A DNA stretch of 64,000 bases from Erythrobacter rubeus (GCF_014705715.1 NZ_JACXLC010000001.1:788457-852456), one strand, 5' to 3'; counted from the stretch's first letter, positions 35,323-46,201 are shown. Notes: a model not told the origin generated them from the letters alone. Numbers and translations are program-made.

Positions 35323-35946
35323 ATGAAGGTGAAGGTCCAGAAAATCGACGGGAAGGCGTCGGGCGACATCGAGCTGAACGATGACGTGTTCGGCGTAGAG
35401 CCGCGCGCAGACATCCTGCACCGCGTTGTCACCTGGCAGCTCGAAAACCGCCGTGGCACCGCACGCCCGACGCGTGAGCGTTCGGACGTCGCCCGCACCG
35501 GCAAGAAGTTCGGCCCGCAAAAGGGTTCGGGCGGCGCACGTCACGGCGATCGCGGCGCTCCGATCTTTATCGGCGGCGGTAAGGCCCACGGCGCGCGCAA
35601 GCGTGACTTCAACCAGTCGCTGAACAAGAAAGTTCGCGCACTGGGCCTGAAGATGGCGCTTTCGAGCAAAGCGAAAGACGGCCTCGTGGTTGTCGACAGC
35701 CTCGCGCTGAAAGAAGCCAAGACGCAGGCGCTCAAAGGTCACTTCGCCAAGCACGGCTTTGCCGGCAAGGTGCTCGTGATCGACGGCGAAAGCGTCGACG
35801 ATGGTTTCAAGAAGGCCGCTGGCAACCTTCCGGGCGTGAACGTGCTCCCGGCCGCAGGCGCCAACGTCTACGACATTCTCAACCACGACACGCTGGTCCT
35901 GACCAAGGACGCTGTCGAAAAGCTGGAGGCGCGCTTCAATGGCTAA
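35323..35946 (+). CDS. rplD: 50S ribosomal protein L4
   Basis: A 207-residue L4. The extended loop that lines the exit tunnel has [46 protein letters not shown]. The C-terminus overlaps rplW by eight bases, so translation is coupled. Confidence 0.97.
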   Translation: MKVKVQKIDGKASGDIELNDDVFGVEPRADILHRVVTWQLENRRGTARPTRERSDVARTGKKFGPQKGSGGARHGDRGAPIFIGGGKAHGARKRDFNQSLNKKVRALGLKMALSSKAKDGLVVVDSLALKEAKTQALKGHFAKHGFAGKVLVIDGESVDDGFKKAAGNLPGVNVLPAAGANVYDILNHDTLVLTKDAVEKLEARFNG

Positions 35947-36247
35947 GAAAGATGGCATCGATGCGCGTCACTACGACGTGATCCTGGCCCCGCACATCAC
36001 CGAAAAGTCGACCATGGCTTCGGAGAACAACGCGGTGGTATTCAAGGTGGCGAATGACGCAACCAAGCCGCAGATCAAGGAAGCGGTTGAGGCGATCTAC
36101 GACAAGAAGGTCGTCGCGGTGAACACCATTCTCACCAAGGGCAAGACGAAGCGCTGGCGGGGCAAGCCCTACAAGCGTTCGGATTTCAAAAAGGCTGTCG
36201 TACGCCTCGCTGACGGCGAGATGATCGACATCACCAGCGGTATCTGA
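35939..36247 (+). CDS. rplW: 50S ribosomal protein L23
   Basis: A 102-residue L23 at the exit of the peptide tunnel, where SRP and trigger factor dock. [40 protein letters not shown] and [18 protein letters not shown] are diagnostic. The start overlaps the end of rplD. Confidence 0.97.
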   Translation: MAKKDGIDARHYDVILAPHITEKSTMASENNAVVFKVANDATKPQIKEAVEAIYDKKVVAVNTILTKGKTKRWRGKPYKRSDFKKAVVRLADGEMIDITSGI

Positions 36248-36255
36248 GGCGGATC

Positions 36256-37092
36256 ATGGCACTCAAGAATTACAAACCAACGAGCCCCGCGCGCCGCGGC
36301 CTCATCCTGGTCGACAAGTCCGGTCTCCACAAAGGTGGTCCGGTCAAGTCGCTCACGGAAGGCAAGCGCAAGACCGGCGGCCGGAACAACAAGGGTCATG
36401 TCACGTCGCGTGGCATCGCCGGCGGTCACAAGCAGAAGTACCGCTTCATCGACTTCAAGCGTCGCAAGTGGGATGTCCCCGCGACCGTCGAGCGGATCGA
36501 ATACGACCCCAACCGCACCGCCTTCATCGCACTGCTGAAGTACGAAGACGGCGAACTGGCCTACATCCTCTGCCCGCAGCGTCTTGCTGTCGGCGATACG
36601 GTAGTGGCCGGTGAAAAGGTCGACACGAAGCCGGGCAATGCCATGCTTCTGGGTCAGATGCCGGTCGGCACGATCTGCCACAACGTGGAGATGAAGCCGG
36701 GCAAGGGCGGTCAGATCGCTCGCAGCGCTGGCACCTATGTTCAGCTCGTCGGCCGTGACCGCGGCATGGTTATCGTTCGCCTCAACTCGGGCGAGCAGCG
36801 TTACCTGCGCTCCGATTGCATGGGTACGGTTGGCGCGGTTTCGAACCCGGACAACCAGAACCAGAACTTCGGCAAGGCCGGTCGCACCCGTTGGAAGGGT
36901 CGCCGTCCGCTCACTCGCGGTGTCGCAAAGAACCCGGTCGATCACCCGCACGGTGGTGGTGAAGGCCGCACCAGCGGTGGCCGTCATCCGGTGACCCCGT
37001 GGGGCAAGCCGACCAAGGGCGCCCGCACTCGTAAGAACAAGCAGACGGACAAGATGATCATCCGTTCGCGTCACGCGAAGAAGAAGAGGTAA
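36256..37092 (+). CDS. rplB: 50S ribosomal protein L2
   Basis: A 278-residue L2, needed for subunit joining and the peptidyl transferase centre. It has [13 protein letters not shown] [33 protein letters not shown], then [28 protein letters not shown], and [30 protein letters not shown] with the conserved His. Length and ends are normal. Confidence 0.98.
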   Translation: MALKNYKPTSPARRGLILVDKSGLHKGGPVKSLTEGKRKTGGRNNKGHVTSRGIAGGHKQKYRFIDFKRRKWDVPATVERIEYDPNRTAFIALLKYEDGELAYILCPQRLAVGDTVVAGEKVDTKPGNAMLLGQMPVGTICHNVEMKPGKGGQIARSAGTYVQLVGRDRGMVIVRLNSGEQRYLRSDCMGTVGAVSNPDNQNQNFGKAGRTRWKGRRPLTRGVAKNPVDHPHGGGEGRTSGGRHPVTPWGKPTKGARTRKNKQTDKMIIRSRHAKKKR

Positions 37093-37098
37093 GACACG

Positions 37099-37374
37099 AT
37101 GGCACGTTCCGTATGGAAAGGTCCGTTTGTCGAGCTCAGCCTGCTCAAAAAGGCAGAGGACGCACAGGAAGCTGGCAGCAGCAAGCCGATCAAGACCTGG
37201 TCGCGCCGCTCCACGATCCTGCCGCAGTTCGTTGGGCTGACCTTCAACGTTTATAACGGACAGAAATTCATTCCCGTCTCCGTTTCGGAAGAGATGGTCG
37301 GCCACAAGCTCGGTGAATTCGCGCCAACGCGCAGCTTCCCCGGCCACGCTGCCGACAAGAAGGGCAAGCGCTAA
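37099..37374 (+). CDS. rpsS: 30S ribosomal protein S19
   Basis: A 91-residue S19 with the conserved [54 protein letters not shown]. It sits in the 30S head near S13. Its last base is shared with the first base of rplV (TAATG). Confidence 0.97.
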   Translation: MARSVWKGPFVELSLLKKAEDAQEAGSSKPIKTWSRRSTILPQFVGLTFNVYNGQKFIPVSVSEEMVGHKLGEFAPTRSFPGHAADKKGKR

Positions 37375-37757
37375 TGAGCAAGGCAAAATCACCCCGCCGC
37401 GTTGCGGATAACGAGGCCCTGGCTGTCGGCACGCAGATTCGCGGCTCGGCTCAGAAGCTGAACCTCGTTGCGCAGCTGATCCGCGGCAAGAAAGCCGAAG
37501 AAGCGCTGAACATCCTGTCGTTCTCCAAGAAGGCGATGGCCAAGGATGCCAGCAAGGTTCTCGCATCGGCGATCGCCAATGCGGAAAACAATCACGATCT
37601 CGATGTCGACGCTCTCGTCGTCGCTGAGGCTTCGGTTGGCAAGTCGATCACCATGAAGCGGTTCCACACGCGTGGTCGCGGTAAGTCGACCCGTATCCTT
37701 AAGCCGTTCAGCAAGCTGCGCATTGTGGTTCGCGAACAGCAAGAAGAAGAGGTGTAA
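37374..37757 (+). CDS. rplV: 50S ribosomal protein L22
   Basis: A 127-residue L22 lining the exit tunnel. It has [31 protein letters not shown] and the beta-hairpin [33 protein letters not shown]. It overlaps rpsS by one base and is followed by rpsC after one base. Confidence 0.97.
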   Translation: MSKAKSPRRVADNEALAVGTQIRGSAQKLNLVAQLIRGKKAEEALNILSFSKKAMAKDASKVLASAIANAENNHDLDVDALVVAEASVGKSITMKRFHTRGRGKSTRILKPFSKLRIVVREQQEEEV

Positions 37758-37758
37758 G

Positions 37759-38454
37759 ATGGGCCAGAAGAGCAATCCGATCGGTCTGCGCCTGCAGATC
37801 AACCGCACCTGGGACAGCCGCTGGTACGCCGAAGGGCGTGACTACGCCGCGCTGCTCAGCGAAGACATCAAGATCCGCAAGTACATCGTCGAGAACCTGA
37901 CACAGGCAGCGATCTCGAAGGTTGTGATCGAGCGTCCGGCCAAGCTGTGCCGCGTCTCGATCTATGCGGCTCGCCCCGGCGTCATCATCGGCAAGAAGGG
38001 CGCGGACATCGAAAAGCTGCGTCAGAAGCTGGCCACGATGACCGAAAGCGAAGTGAAGCTGAACATCGTCGAGATCCGCAAGCCGGAAATCGACGCGAAG
38101 CTTGTCGCTCAGGGTATCGCCGATCAGCTGGTTCGCCGCGTGGCTTTCCGCCGTGCGATGAAGCGCGCCATGCAGTCGGCCATGCGTCTTGGCGCCGAAG
38201 GCATCAAGATCGTGTGCGGTGGCCGTCTCGGCGGCGCTGAAATCGCCCGCGTGGAGCAGTATCGTGAAGGCCGCGTGCCGCTTCACACGCTGCGCGCCAA
38301 TATCGATTACGCTGAAACCGAAGCGCTGACTGCATACGGCATCATCGGCATCAAGGTCTGGGTCTTCAAGGGCGAGATCCTCGCTCACGATCCGACCGCA
38401 CAGGACCGCCTGATGATGGAATCGCAGACCTCCGGCGTTCGTCCGGCTCGCTGA
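37759..38454 (+). CDS. rpsC: 30S ribosomal protein S3
   Basis: A 231-residue S3 with a KH domain ([20 protein letters not shown], carrying the GxxG loop) and the C-terminal domain [40 protein letters not shown]. It forms the mRNA entry site. ATG 37759 gives [13 protein letters not shown]; the longer open frame from 37672 runs through rplV and is not used. Confidence 0.97.
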   Translation: MGQKSNPIGLRLQINRTWDSRWYAEGRDYAALLSEDIKIRKYIVENLTQAAISKVVIERPAKLCRVSIYAARPGVIIGKKGADIEKLRQKLATMTESEVKLNIVEIRKPEIDAKLVAQGIADQLVRRVAFRRAMKRAMQSAMRLGAEGIKIVCGGRLGGAEIARVEQYREGRVPLHTLRANIDYAETEALTAYGIIGIKVWVFKGEILAHDPTAQDRLMMESQTSGVRPAR

Positions 38455-38475
38455 TTGCAGGATTAGGAAGAAACC

Positions 38476-38910
38476 ATGCTGCAACCGAAGAAAACCAAGT
38501 ACCGCAAGGCCTTTAAGGGCCGGATCAAGGGCGATGCAAAGGGCGGCACCACGCTGAACTTTGGCTCCTATGGTCTGAAAGCTCTCGAGCCCGAGCGGAT
38601 CACCGCGCGCCAGATCGAAGCGGCTCGCCGCGCGATCACGCGTCACATGAAGCGTCAGGGTCGTCTCTGGATCCGCGTGTTCCCGGACGTACCCGTGTCC
38701 AAGAAGCCTGCCGAAGTTCGTCAGGGTAAGGGCAAGGGCTCGGTCGAATACTGGGCAGCGCGCGTAAAGCCGGGCCGCATCCTGTTTGAACTCGACGGTG
38801 TTTCGGGACCGATCGCCGCAGCCGCTTTCGAGCGTGCCGCGATGAAGCTTCCGATCAAGACCAAAGTCGTCGCCCGTCTGGGTGACACCAGCCACCTGGG
38901 AGGCGAATGA
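38476..38910 (+). CDS. rplP: 50S ribosomal protein L16
   Basis: A 144-residue L16 next to the A-site. It has [19 protein letters not shown], then [56 protein letters not shown]. Conserved residues around R81 are present. The stop overlaps the start region of rpmC. Confidence 0.97.
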   Translation: MLQPKKTKYRKAFKGRIKGDAKGGTTLNFGSYGLKALEPERITARQIEAARRAITRHMKRQGRLWIRVFPDVPVSKKPAEVRQGKGKGSVEYWAARVKPGRILFELDGVSGPIAAAAFERAAMKLPIKTKVVARLGDTSHLGGE

Positions 38911-39122
38911 TGGCCGATATCGAAGATCTTCGCACGAAGACCGACGACCAGCTCTCCACCGAGCTAACCGAGCTTAGGCGCGAGCAGTACAACCTGCGTT
39001 TCCAGTCGGCGACGAACCAGCTGGAAAAGCCTTCGCGTATCCGTGAAGTGCGCCGCAACATCGCGCAGATCAAAACGCTGCAGAACGAGCGCGCTGCGAA
39101 AGCCGCCGCTGAAAAGGCGTAA
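38910..39122 (+). CDS. rpmC: 50S ribosomal protein L29
   Basis: A helical protein of about 70 residues (IEDLRTKTDDQLSTELTELRREQYNLRFQSATNQLEKPSRIREVRRNIAQIKTL) at the tunnel exit. Two ATGs lie side by side at 38907 and 38910. The second is chosen because the GGAGG core would be only three bases from the first. The overlap with the rplP stop indicates coupling. Confidence 0.95.
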   Translation: MADIEDLRTKTDDQLSTELTELRREQYNLRFQSATNQLEKPSRIREVRRNIAQIKTLQNERAAKAAAEKA

Positions 39123-39132
39123 GGAGTAGACA

Positions 39133-39435
39133 ATGCCGAAACGTATCCTGATCGGAACTGTCACCTCCGACAAGACCGACAAGACCGTGACCGTGCTGGT
39201 CGAACGCAAGGTGAAGCACCCGCTTTACGGGAAGATCATCCGTCGTTCGAAAAAGTATCACGCGCACGATGAGAAGAACGAATATGCGATGGGCGACATC
39301 GTCCGGATCGAGGAGACCAAACCGATCTCCAAGACCAAGACGTGGGCCGTGAAGGATCGGGTTGTTGCCGGCGGTACGCAGGCCGTCGAAGCCGATCTCG
39401 AAGTCGCCGAAGCCACCCCGGGTGGCGCAGAATAA
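39133..39435 (+). CDS. rpsQ: 30S ribosomal protein S17
   Basis: A 100-residue S17, with the core [64 protein letters not shown] and a short extension at the end ([11 protein letters not shown]). It is a primary 16S binder and closes the S10 operon unit. Confidence 0.97.
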   Translation: MPKRILIGTVTSDKTDKTVTVLVERKVKHPLYGKIIRRSKKYHAHDEKNEYAMGDIVRIEETKPISKTKTWAVKDRVVAGGTQAVEADLEVAEATPGGAE

Positions 39436-39503
39436 TTTGACGTAGGAACTCCCGGGCTGGTTCTGGCCAAAGTCCCGGAAAGCCAAGAGAAGGAACCGGA
39501 TCA

Positions 39504-39872
39504 ATGATCCAGATGCAATCCAATCTCGACGTCGCGGACAATAGCGGCGCAAAGCGCGTCCAGTGCATCAAGGTGCTGGGCGGGTCGAAGCGTCGGTTTG
39601 CCTCCGTTGGCGACGTGATCGTGGTTTCCGTGAAGGAAGCCCAGCCGCGCGCAAAGGTCAAAAAGGGCGATGTTCATCGTGCCGTGATCGTTCGCACCAA
39701 GAAGGACGTTCGCCGTCCCGATGGCAGCGTGATCCGTTTTGACAGCAACGCTGCGGTCCTCGTGAACAAGAGCGAAGAGCCGATCGGCACCCGTATCTTT
39801 GGCCCGGTGGTCCGCGAACTGCGCGGCCGGGGCTTCATGAAGATCATCTCGCTCGCACCGGAGGTGCTCTAA
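39504..39872 (+). CDS. rplN: 50S ribosomal protein L14
   Basis: A 122-residue L14 that binds 23S rRNA near bridge B5. [46 protein letters not shown] is canonical. It begins the spc unit after a 68-base gap without a clear gene. Confidence 0.98.
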   Translation: MIQMQSNLDVADNSGAKRVQCIKVLGGSKRRFASVGDVIVVSVKEAQPRAKVKKGDVHRAVIVRTKKDVRRPDGSVIRFDSNAAVLVNKSEEPIGTRIFGPVVRELRGRGFMKIISLAPEVL

Positions 39873-39873
39873 G

Positions 39874-40194
39874 ATGGCATCCGCTAAGATCAAGAAGGGC
39901 GACAAGGTTGTCGTGCTTTCGGGCAAGGACAAGGGCCGCACCGGCACTGTCCAGCAGGTCATGCCGAAAGATGGCAAGATCGTTGTCGAAGGCATCAATG
40001 TCGTTGCCCGTCACCGCAAGCCGAGCCAGCAGAACCCGCAGGGTGGCATCGACCGTTTCCCGGCTCCGATGCACATCGCCAAGGTTGCTGTGGCCGATCC
40101 CAAGGATGACGCGCCAACCCGTGTCCGTTTCGAAATGAAGGACGGCAAGAAGGTGCGCGTTGCCGTGAAGAGTGGGGAGACCATCGATGGCTGA
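39874..40194 (+). CDS. rplX: 50S ribosomal protein L24
   Basis: A 106-residue L24 with a KOW motif ([40 protein letters not shown]). It helps start 50S assembly. The last eight bases overlap the start of rplE. Confidence 0.97.
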   Translation: MASAKIKKGDKVVVLSGKDKGRTGTVQQVMPKDGKIVVEGINVVARHRKPSQQNPQGGIDRFPAPMHIAKVAVADPKDDAPTRVRFEMKDGKKVRVAVKSGETIDG

Positions 40195-40768
40195 TTACAC
40201 TCCGCGCATGAAGTCCCGTTATGAGGACGAGATCGTCAAGGCGATGACTGAGAAGTTCGGCTACACGAACCGTCTCCAGGTCCCGCGCCTCGAAAAGGTC
40301 ACGCTCAACATGGGTGTGGGCGAAGCGAGCCAGGACAAGAAGAAGGTCCAGACCGCAGCCGAGGAAATGGCTCTGATCGCTGGTCAGAAACCTGTCATCA
40401 CCAAGGCGAAGAAATCGATCGCTCAGTTCAAGCTGCGCGAAGGCATGCCGATCGGTTGCAAGGTCACCCTGCGCCGCGATCGCATGTACGAATTCATGGA
40501 TCGTCTCGTCACCATCGCCATGCCGCGCATCCGCGACTTTCGCGGGCTGAACGCAAAGTCGTTCGACGGCCGCGGCAATTACGCGATGGGTCTCAAGGAA
40601 CAGATCGTGTTCCCCGAGATCAGCTACGACAAGATCGAAAAAGTTCGCGGAATGGACATCATCGTGACCACGACTGCGAACACCGATGAAGAGGCGCGCG
40701 AGCTGCTGCGTCTTTTCGGCTTCCCGTTCCAGGGCGAAGCCAAGAGCGAACAGAAAGAGGCGGCGTGA
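40187..40768 (+). CDS. rplE: 50S ribosomal protein L5
   Basis: A 193-residue L5 that binds 5S rRNA. It has [25 protein letters not shown] and [43 protein letters not shown] 40187 overlaps rplX and lies behind GGGGAGA; the alternative open frame from 40172 is not needed. The tail SEQKEAA is slightly longer than in E. coli. Confidence 0.97.
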   Translation: MADYTPRMKSRYEDEIVKAMTEKFGYTNRLQVPRLEKVTLNMGVGEASQDKKKVQTAAEEMALIAGQKPVITKAKKSIAQFKLREGMPIGCKVTLRRDRMYEFMDRLVTIAMPRIRDFRGLNAKSFDGRGNYAMGLKEQIVFPEISYDKIEKVRGMDIIVTTTANTDEEARELLRLFGFPFQGEAKSEQKEAA

Positions 40769-40811
40769 GCCGTTTCATGACCGAAACAGAAGGTAAGAGA
40801 GCTTAAGTCCA

Positions 40812-41117
40812 ATGGCGAAACTGAGTTCCATCAACAAGAATGAGCGTCGCAAGAAGCTCGTTAAGCAGTACGCAGCAAAGTACGAGAAGCTGAAGGCGAT
40901 TGCCGATGACAAGTCGCTCGACGAAGCAGAACGTCTCATCGCGCGTCTCAAAATGGCGGAAATTCCGCGCAACGCGAACCCGACCCGCGTGCGCAACCGC
41001 TGTTCCACCACCGGCCGCCCGCGCGGCTATTATCGCAAGTTCGGCATCAACCGTATCGAACTGCGCAACCTCGGCAACAAGGGCCTGATTCCAGGCCTGA
41101 CGAAGTCGAGCTGGTGA
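40812..41117 (+). CDS. rpsN: 30S ribosomal protein S14
   Basis: A 101-residue S14 of the long, zinc-free type. [49 protein letters not shown] lacks the four-cysteine finger, which is usual in proteobacteria. It lies 43 bases after rplE. Confidence 0.97.
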   Translation: MAKLSSINKNERRKKLVKQYAAKYEKLKAIADDKSLDEAERLIARLKMAEIPRNANPTRVRNRCSTTGRPRGYYRKFGINRIELRNLGNKGLIPGLTKSSW

Positions 41118-41128
41118 GGATCTGACAA

Positions 41129-41524
41129 ATGGCTATGACCGATCCACTGGGTGATATGCTCACCCGCATCCGCAACGGGCAGCAGGCGAAGAAGGACAGC
41201 GTCCTTTCGCCAGCGTCCAAGCTGCGTGCGAACGTGCTCGAGGTTCTGACCCGCGAAGGCTACATCCGTGGCTACAGCGAGGATGAAACCGGCAAGCACA
41301 AGGCGCTGCGGATCGAACTGAAATATTTCGAAGGCGAACCTGCGATCAAGCATGTGAGCCGCGTTTCCAAGCCTGGCCGCCGCGTCTATTCGGGTTCGAA
41401 AGAGCTGCCGATCGTGCGCAACGGCCTTGGCATCACCATCGTCTCCACCCCGCGCGGTGTCCTCTCGGACGCTGAAGCGCGTGAGGGCAATGTCGGCGGT
41501 GAAGTGCTTGCGGAGGTCTTCTGA
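41129..41524 (+). CDS. rpsH: 30S ribosomal protein S8
   Basis: A 131-residue S8. It has [36 protein letters not shown] and [33 protein letters not shown], which are diagnostic. It binds helix 21 of 16S rRNA. The last base is shared with the rplF ATG. Confidence 0.97.
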   Translation: MAMTDPLGDMLTRIRNGQQAKKDSVLSPASKLRANVLEVLTREGYIRGYSEDETGKHKALRIELKYFEGEPAIKHVSRVSKPGRRVYSGSKELPIVRNGLGITIVSTPRGVLSDAEAREGNVGGEVLAEVF

Positions 41525-42057
41525 TGAGCCGCATTGGTAAAAAGGCGGTCGCTATCCCCAATGGGGTCACGGCCAATATCGACAACGGCACGCTGAGCGT
41601 GAAGGGCCCGAAAGGTACCCTCACCATGGGTCTGTCCGACCTCATCGACTACAAGGTCGAAGGCGACGAAATCCATGTGAACCCGGCCAACGACACCAAG
41701 CAGGCACGGTCCTATTGGGGCATGCAGCGCACGCTGGTTTCGAACCTGGTCGAAGGTGTCACCGAAGGCTTTTCGAAGACGCTCGAGATTTCCGGCGTTG
41801 GTTACCGTGCGAAGGCGCAGGGCAAGACCCTGAAGCTGGAGCTCGGCTTCAGCCACGATGTCGATCTCGAAGTGCCTGAAGGTATCGAAGTCAAAACGCC
41901 CGATCAGACCACGGTCGAGATCTCCGGCATCGACAAGCAGGCCGTCGGCCAGTTTGCTGCCGAAATCCGCCGCTGGCGCAAGCCCGAGCCCTACAAGGGC
42001 AAAGGCATCAAGTATCGCGGCGAATATGTCTTCCGCAAGGAAGGAAAGAAGAAGTAA
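41524..42057 (+). CDS. rplF: 50S ribosomal protein L6
   Basis: A 177-residue L6. It has [32 protein letters not shown] and the C-terminal signature [23 protein letters not shown]. It lies near the GTPase-associated centre. rplR follows after one base. Confidence 0.97.
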   Translation: MSRIGKKAVAIPNGVTANIDNGTLSVKGPKGTLTMGLSDLIDYKVEGDEIHVNPANDTKQARSYWGMQRTLVSNLVEGVTEGFSKTLEISGVGYRAKAQGKTLKLELGFSHDVDLEVPEGIEVKTPDQTTVEISGIDKQAVGQFAAEIRRWRKPEPYKGKGIKYRGEYVFRKEGKKK

Positions 42058-42058
42058 G

Positions 42059-42403
42059 ATGGCAAAGCTCTCTCTCTTTGAACGTCGCCGCCGCCGTGTT
42101 CGCAGCGCTCTTCGCGCTCGCGCCGGTGACAAGCCGCGCCTGTCGGTGCACCGCACCGGTCGCCACATCTACGCGCAGATCATCAACGACGCCGAAGGCC
42201 GCACCGTGGCCGCTGCGTCGACCCTGGGGGCCAAGTCCTCGGGCGCGAATGTCGATGCCGCCGCAAAGGTCGGCAAGGACATCGCGGATGCCGCGAAGAA
42301 GGCCGGCGTGACCACTGTCGTGTTCGATCGCGGCGGGTTCCTGTTCCATGGCCGCGTGAAAGCGCTGGCCGATGCCGCTCGCGAAGGCGGGCTGGAGTTC
42401 TGA
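42059..42403 (+). CDS. rplR: 50S ribosomal protein L18
   Basis: A 114-residue L18 that binds 5S rRNA. It has [46 protein letters not shown] and [26 protein letters not shown]. The open frame reaches back to 41858 but the ATG at 42059 is the family start. The stop overlaps the rpsE start. Confidence 0.97.
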   Translation: MAKLSLFERRRRRVRSALRARAGDKPRLSVHRTGRHIYAQIINDAEGRTVAAASTLGAKSSGANVDAAAKVGKDIADAAKKAGVTTVVFDRGGFLFHGRVKALADAAREGGLEF

Positions 42404-43254
42404 TGATGGCCGACGACAAGAAACCAGAAGATAACACCCCGGCAGAAGCCACCGAAGCTCCGGCGACGCCGGAAGTGACCGAAACGCCTGAAGCAGCGGC
42501 TGCCAAAGCCAACGCCGACGTTCCGGCTGCAGTGGAAACGCCTTCGGAAGCTGCCGACAACCAGAATCCGGCGCAGGAGCCATCCGCTCAGCCGACCGAA
42601 CAGCCCAAGGCTGAAGAGCGCCAGGGCCGCGGTCGTGGTCGTGGCGGTGACAATCGCGGCGGTGGCCGTGGCCGCGGTGGACGCGACAATCGCCGTGGCG
42701 GTCGCCGCGAAGAGGAAGATGACGGCATCATCGAAAAGCTGGTGCACATCAACCGCGTCTCCAAGACCGTCAAGGGTGGTAAGCGCTTCGGCTTTGCTGC
42801 GCTCGTCGTGGTCGGTGACGGTCAGGGCCGCGTCGGCTTCGGCAAGGGTAAGGCACGCGAAGTGCCGGAAGCCATTACCAAGGCAACCGCTGCTGCTCGC
42901 AAGCACATGATCCGCGTCGCTCTGAAAGAAGGCCGCACGCTGCATCACGATGCAAACGGGCGTTTCGGTGCCGGCAAGGTCACCGTCCGCACAGCGCCTC
43001 CCGGTACCGGCATCATCGCCGGTGGTCCGATGCGTGCCGTGTTCGAAAGCCTCGGCGTTGCCGACGTTGTCACCAAATCGGTCGGCACGTCCAACCCGTA
43101 CAACATGATCCGCGCCACGTTCGATGCGCTCGTCAACCAGACTTCGCCGAAGTCGGTTGCCCAGCGTCGCGGCAAGAAAGTCGCCGACCTGCTGGGTCGC
43201 GGCGGCGCCGACAAGGCGGAGGCTGAAGCCGACGCCGCAGCAGTTGTGGAGTAA
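42403..43254 (+). CDS. rpsE: 30S ribosomal protein S5 with long N-terminal extension
   Basis: A 283-residue protein, against about 166 in E. coli. The normal S5 core begins near residue 107 ([50 protein letters not shown]). Before it are about 70 residues rich in Ala, Pro, Glu and Thr. A run of Arg and Gly ([25 protein letters not shown], written here as RG/RGG repeats over residues 73-100) follows. The extension is probably disordered and may bind RNA. It is in frame behind the rplR stop; ATG 42403 or 42406 can start it. Confidence 0.95.
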   Translation: MMADDKKPEDNTPAEATEAPATPEVTETPEAAAAKANADVPAAVETPSEAADNQNPAQEPSAQPTEQPKAEERQGRGRGRGGDNRGGGRGRGGRDNRRGGRREEEDDGIIEKLVHINRVSKTVKGGKRFGFAALVVVGDGQGRVGFGKGKAREVPEAITKATAAARKHMIRVALKEGRTLHHDANGRFGAGKVTVRTAPPGTGIIAGGPMRAVFESLGVADVVTKSVGTSNPYNMIRATFDALVNQTSPKSVAQRRGKKVADLLGRGGADKAEAEADAAAVVE

Positions 43255-43259
43255 GATCA

Positions 43260-43445
43260 ATGGCTGCCAAGAAAACAGTGATGATCAGACAGATCGGTTC
43301 GCCGATCCGTCGTCCCGAAAGCCAGCGCAAGATCCTCATCGGTCTTGGGCTTAACAAGATGCACAAGGTCGTCGAGCGTCAGGATACCCCTGAAGTGCGC
43401 GGCGCGATCGCCAAGATCCCGCATCTGGTCGAAGTGGTCGACTAA
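43260..43445 (+). CDS. rpmD: 50S ribosomal protein L30
   Basis: A 61-residue L30. It has [54 protein letters not shown], which is complete. It sits between rpsE and a hairpin. Confidence 0.96.
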   Translation: MAAKKTVMIRQIGSPIRRPESQRKILIGLGLNKMHKVVERQDTPEVRGAIAKIPHLVEVVD

Positions 43446-43456
43446 ATCATAATCGG

Positions 43457-43477
43457 GGCCTCGCATCGTGCGGGGCC
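43457..43477 (+). terminator. Hairpin after rpmD
   Basis: GGCCTCGCA-TCG-TGCGGGGCC, nine pairs with one G-U, followed by TCATTCTTT. It lies inside the spc operon, so partial attenuation is more likely than full termination. Confidence 0.5.
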
Positions 43478-43517
43478 TCATTCTTTCAGCGCGAACAAAA
43501 GCGAAAGCGAGTGCAAC

Positions 43518-44021
43518 ATGAAACTCAACGACATCCGTGACAATGAAGGCGCCCGCAAGGGTCGCATGCGCGTCGGCCGTGGTATCGGCTCGGGCAAGGG
43601 CAAGACCGCTGCACGCGGCCAGAAGGGCCAGAAGAGCCGTTCGGGCGTAGCGATCAAGGGCTTCGAAGGCGGCCAGATGCCGCTTCACATGCGCCTGCCA
43701 AAGCGCGGCTTTAACAACCCGTTCGGCAAGGATTACGCCGAAGTGAACATCGGCATGGTCCAGAAATGGATCGATGCGAAGAAGCTCGACGGCAAGAAAG
43801 ACGTCACCGAAGAGGCCCTGCGCGAATCCGGACTGGTCCGCGGCGGCAAGGACGGCGTTCGTCTGCTCGGCAAGGGTGAGATCAAGGCCAAGGTCAAGTT
43901 CGTCGTCACCGGCGCGACCAAGGGCGCGATCGCAGCCGTCGAAAAGGCGGGCGGCAGCGTCGAAGTGACCGCTCCGACCAATGCCGAAGTGAAGGCCGCC
44001 AACGCCCAAGCGGCAAAATAA
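43518..44021 (+). CDS. rplO: 50S ribosomal protein L15
   Basis: A 167-residue L15, somewhat longer than in E. coli. It has [63 protein letters not shown] and a C-terminal extension with [35 protein letters not shown]. It is important late in 50S assembly. Confidence 0.97.
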   Translation: MKLNDIRDNEGARKGRMRVGRGIGSGKGKTAARGQKGQKSRSGVAIKGFEGGQMPLHMRLPKRGFNNPFGKDYAEVNIGMVQKWIDAKKLDGKKDVTEEALRESGLVRGGKDGVRLLGKGEIKAKVKFVVTGATKGAIAAVEKAGGSVEVTAPTNAEVKAANAQAAK

Positions 44022-44126
44022 TACCAGAAAAGCTGGGGCAGGGGGTTCGACAACGGGCCTCCTGCACCCTATCTATCCGTTCTGAGCCGGGACGGGCCGG
44101 CGCAAGACCAGGATTAACGCAGTACA

Positions 44127-45491
44127 ATGGCATCACGCGCCGATAACATCGCCAGCAACATGAACCTCGGCAATTTTGCCAAGGCGACAGAGCTGCGCCA
44201 ACGCATCTGGTTCACGATCGGTGCGCTGATCGTTTTCCGTTTTCTCAGCTATGTTCCGCTGCCCGGGGTCAACCCGGCTGCTTTGCAGAACCTCGCCGAT
44301 CTCGGCCGGGGCGGCGTGCTCGAGCTGTTCAACACGTTTTCGGGCGGCAGCCTTGAGCGGATGAGCCTCATCGCGCTCGGCGTCATGCCCTATATCACCG
44401 CCTCGATCGTCGTGCAGATGGCCTCGGCGCTGCACCCGACCCTTGCGGCTCTCAAGAAAGAGGGCGCAACCGGGCGGCAGAAGCTGAACCAGTACACCCG
44501 TTACGGCACGGTCTTCCTCTGTGCGATCCAGGGCTATTTCCTCGCCGCAGGCCTCGAAAGTTTCAGCGCGCAGAACGGCATCTCCGCCGTGGTCGAGCCG
44601 GGATACATGTTCCGCGTTGGCGCTGTCATCAGCCTCGTCGGCGGTACGATGTTCCTCCTGTGGCTGGGTGAGCAGATCACCTCGCGCGGGATCGGTAACG
44701 GCGTCTCGCTCATCATCATGGCAGGCATCGTCGCCCAGTTCCCGACCTTCGCGACCAACCTGTTCGAAGGCGGCCGCACGGGTTCGATCTCGCCAGGCAT
44801 CATCATCGGCTTCCTCATCATGGTTGTCGTCCTGATCCTGCTGATCTCCTATGTCGAGCGCGCGCAGCGGCGCCTGCTCGTCAAATACCCGAAGCGCGCG
44901 ACCCAGAACGGGATGATGCAGCAGGACAATTCCTACCTGCCGCTGAAGCTCAATACTGCCGGTGTTATTCCGCCGATTTTCGCAAGCTCACTGCTGCTCT
45001 TGCCGCTCACGATTTCGCAATTCGCTGGAAATTCGGTCGATACCGAAAGCACGTTCGGCGGTGTGATCGTGACGCTGAACCAGTATCTCGCGCACGGACA
45101 GCCGATTTACATGACGCTGTATGGTCTCGGCATCATCTTCTTCACATTCTTCTACACGGCGGTCGTCTTCAATCCCGAAGAGCGCGCCGAGGATCTGAAG
45201 AAGGGCGGCGGGTTCATTCCGGGCATCCGTCCGGGCAAGCGGACCGCCGATTACCTCGAATATGTCCTCACCCGGATCACCGTCGTCGGTGCGATCTACC
45301 TGACGCTCGTCTGTGTGATCCCGGAATACATGATCGCCCAAACGGGTATCCCGCTGTTCCTCGGCGGAACCAGCCTGCTGATCGTGGTGAACGTGACCGT
45401 GGACACGCTCAGCCAGATCCAGTCGCACCTGTTGGCGCACCAGTACGGCGATCTAATCAAGAAGGCTAAGTTGAAAGGCCGCATGCGTTAA
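44127..45491 (+). CDS. secY: Protein translocase subunit SecY
   Basis: A 454-residue SecY with ten membrane helices, the channel of the Sec translocon. It has NLGNFAKATELRQRIWFTIGALIVFRFLSYVPLPGVNP and FFYTAVVFNPEERAEDLKKGGGFIPGIRPGKRTADYLEYVLTRITVVGA, where the cytoplasmic loop contacts SecA and ribosomes. It is followed by adk, as in other proteobacteria. No rpmJ (L36) is found after it. Confidence 0.97.
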   Translation: MASRADNIASNMNLGNFAKATELRQRIWFTIGALIVFRFLSYVPLPGVNPAALQNLADLGRGGVLELFNTFSGGSLERMSLIALGVMPYITASIVVQMASALHPTLAALKKEGATGRQKLNQYTRYGTVFLCAIQGYFLAAGLESFSAQNGISAVVEPGYMFRVGAVISLVGGTMFLLWLGEQITSRGIGNGVSLIIMAGIVAQFPTFATNLFEGGRTGSISPGIIIGFLIMVVVLILLISYVERAQRRLLVKYPKRATQNGMMQQDNSYLPLKLNTAGVIPPIFASSLLLLPLTISQFAGNSVDTESTFGGVIVTLNQYLAHGQPIYMTLYGLGIIFFTFFYTAVVFNPEERAEDLKKGGGFIPGIRPGKRTADYLEYVLTRITVVGAIYLTLVCVIPEYMIAQTGIPLFLGGTSLLIVVNVTVDTLSQIQSHLLAHQYGDLIKKAKLKGRMR

Positions 45492-45556
45492 CGCATGAAT
45501 GCGGCTGAACTGTTGGAACGCGCGGCCGAGTGTCGCGCCATAATGGGGGTTCGTCG

Positions 45557-46201
45557 GTGAACATCATTCTTCTTGGGCCTCCCGGAGCAGGCAAAGGCAC
45601 GCAGAGCGCAGGACTGGTGGAGCGCCATTCGATGCGGCAGCTGTCGACCGGCGATATGCTTCGTGCGGCGGTGAAGGGCGGAACGCCTGTCGGCCTGAAG
45701 GCCAAGGCCGTGATGGACCGCGGCGAGCTTGTCTCCGATGAAATCGTGTCCGAGCTGATCGATGCCAACCTTGCCGCGATGGACAAGGGTGAGGGCGCGA
45801 TCTTCGATGGCTACCCCCGCACGGCGGCGCAGGCGGAGGATCTCGACCGCATCCTCGCCAAGCACGGACGCAGCCTCGATCACGTGATCGAGCTCGGCGT
45901 CGATGTCGATGCGCTGGTCGAACGCATTACGGGCCGCTTCAGCTGCGCCAAGTGCGGCGCGCTGTATCACGACACCGCCAATCCTCCCTCGAAAGAGGGC
46001 GTGTGCGATGTGTGCGGTTCGACCGAGTTCAAGCGCCGGCCCGACGATAACGAGGAAACGGTGCGCACGCGCATGGATGAATACCGCGCAAAAACCGCCC
46101 CGATCCTGCCCGGATATGAAGCGCGCGGTATCGTGACGCGCGTGGACGGCATGGCCGGTATCGAAGAGGTCGCCACCGCGATCGACGCGATCCTCGCCTG
46201 A
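45557..46201 (+). CDS. adk: Adenylate kinase with zinc-finger lid
   Basis: A 214-residue enzyme balancing ATP, ADP and AMP. The P-loop GPPGAGKGT is at residues 7-15. The LID carries two Cys pairs (CAKCGALYH and CDVCGSTEF), a zinc-binding lid instead of the polar lid of E. coli. GTG 45557 is chosen: it has GGGGG about eight bases upstream and gives the usual start, unlike the upstream ATG 45530. It is the last gene of the spc unit. Confidence 0.96.
   Translation: MNIILLGPPGAGKGTQSAGLVERHSMRQLSTGDMLRAAVKGGTPVGLKAKAVMDRGELVSDEIVSELIDANLAAMDKGEGAIFDGYPRTAAQAEDLDRILAKHGRSLDHVIELGVDVDALVERITGRFSCAKCGALYHDTANPPSKEGVCDVCGSTEFKRRPDDNEETVRTRMDEYRAKTAPILPGYEARGIVTRVDGMAGIEEVATAIDAILA

Noticed and set aside
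34489..35958. 489-codon frame antisense to rplC and rplD
   Set aside because: A shadow of two ribosomal genes.
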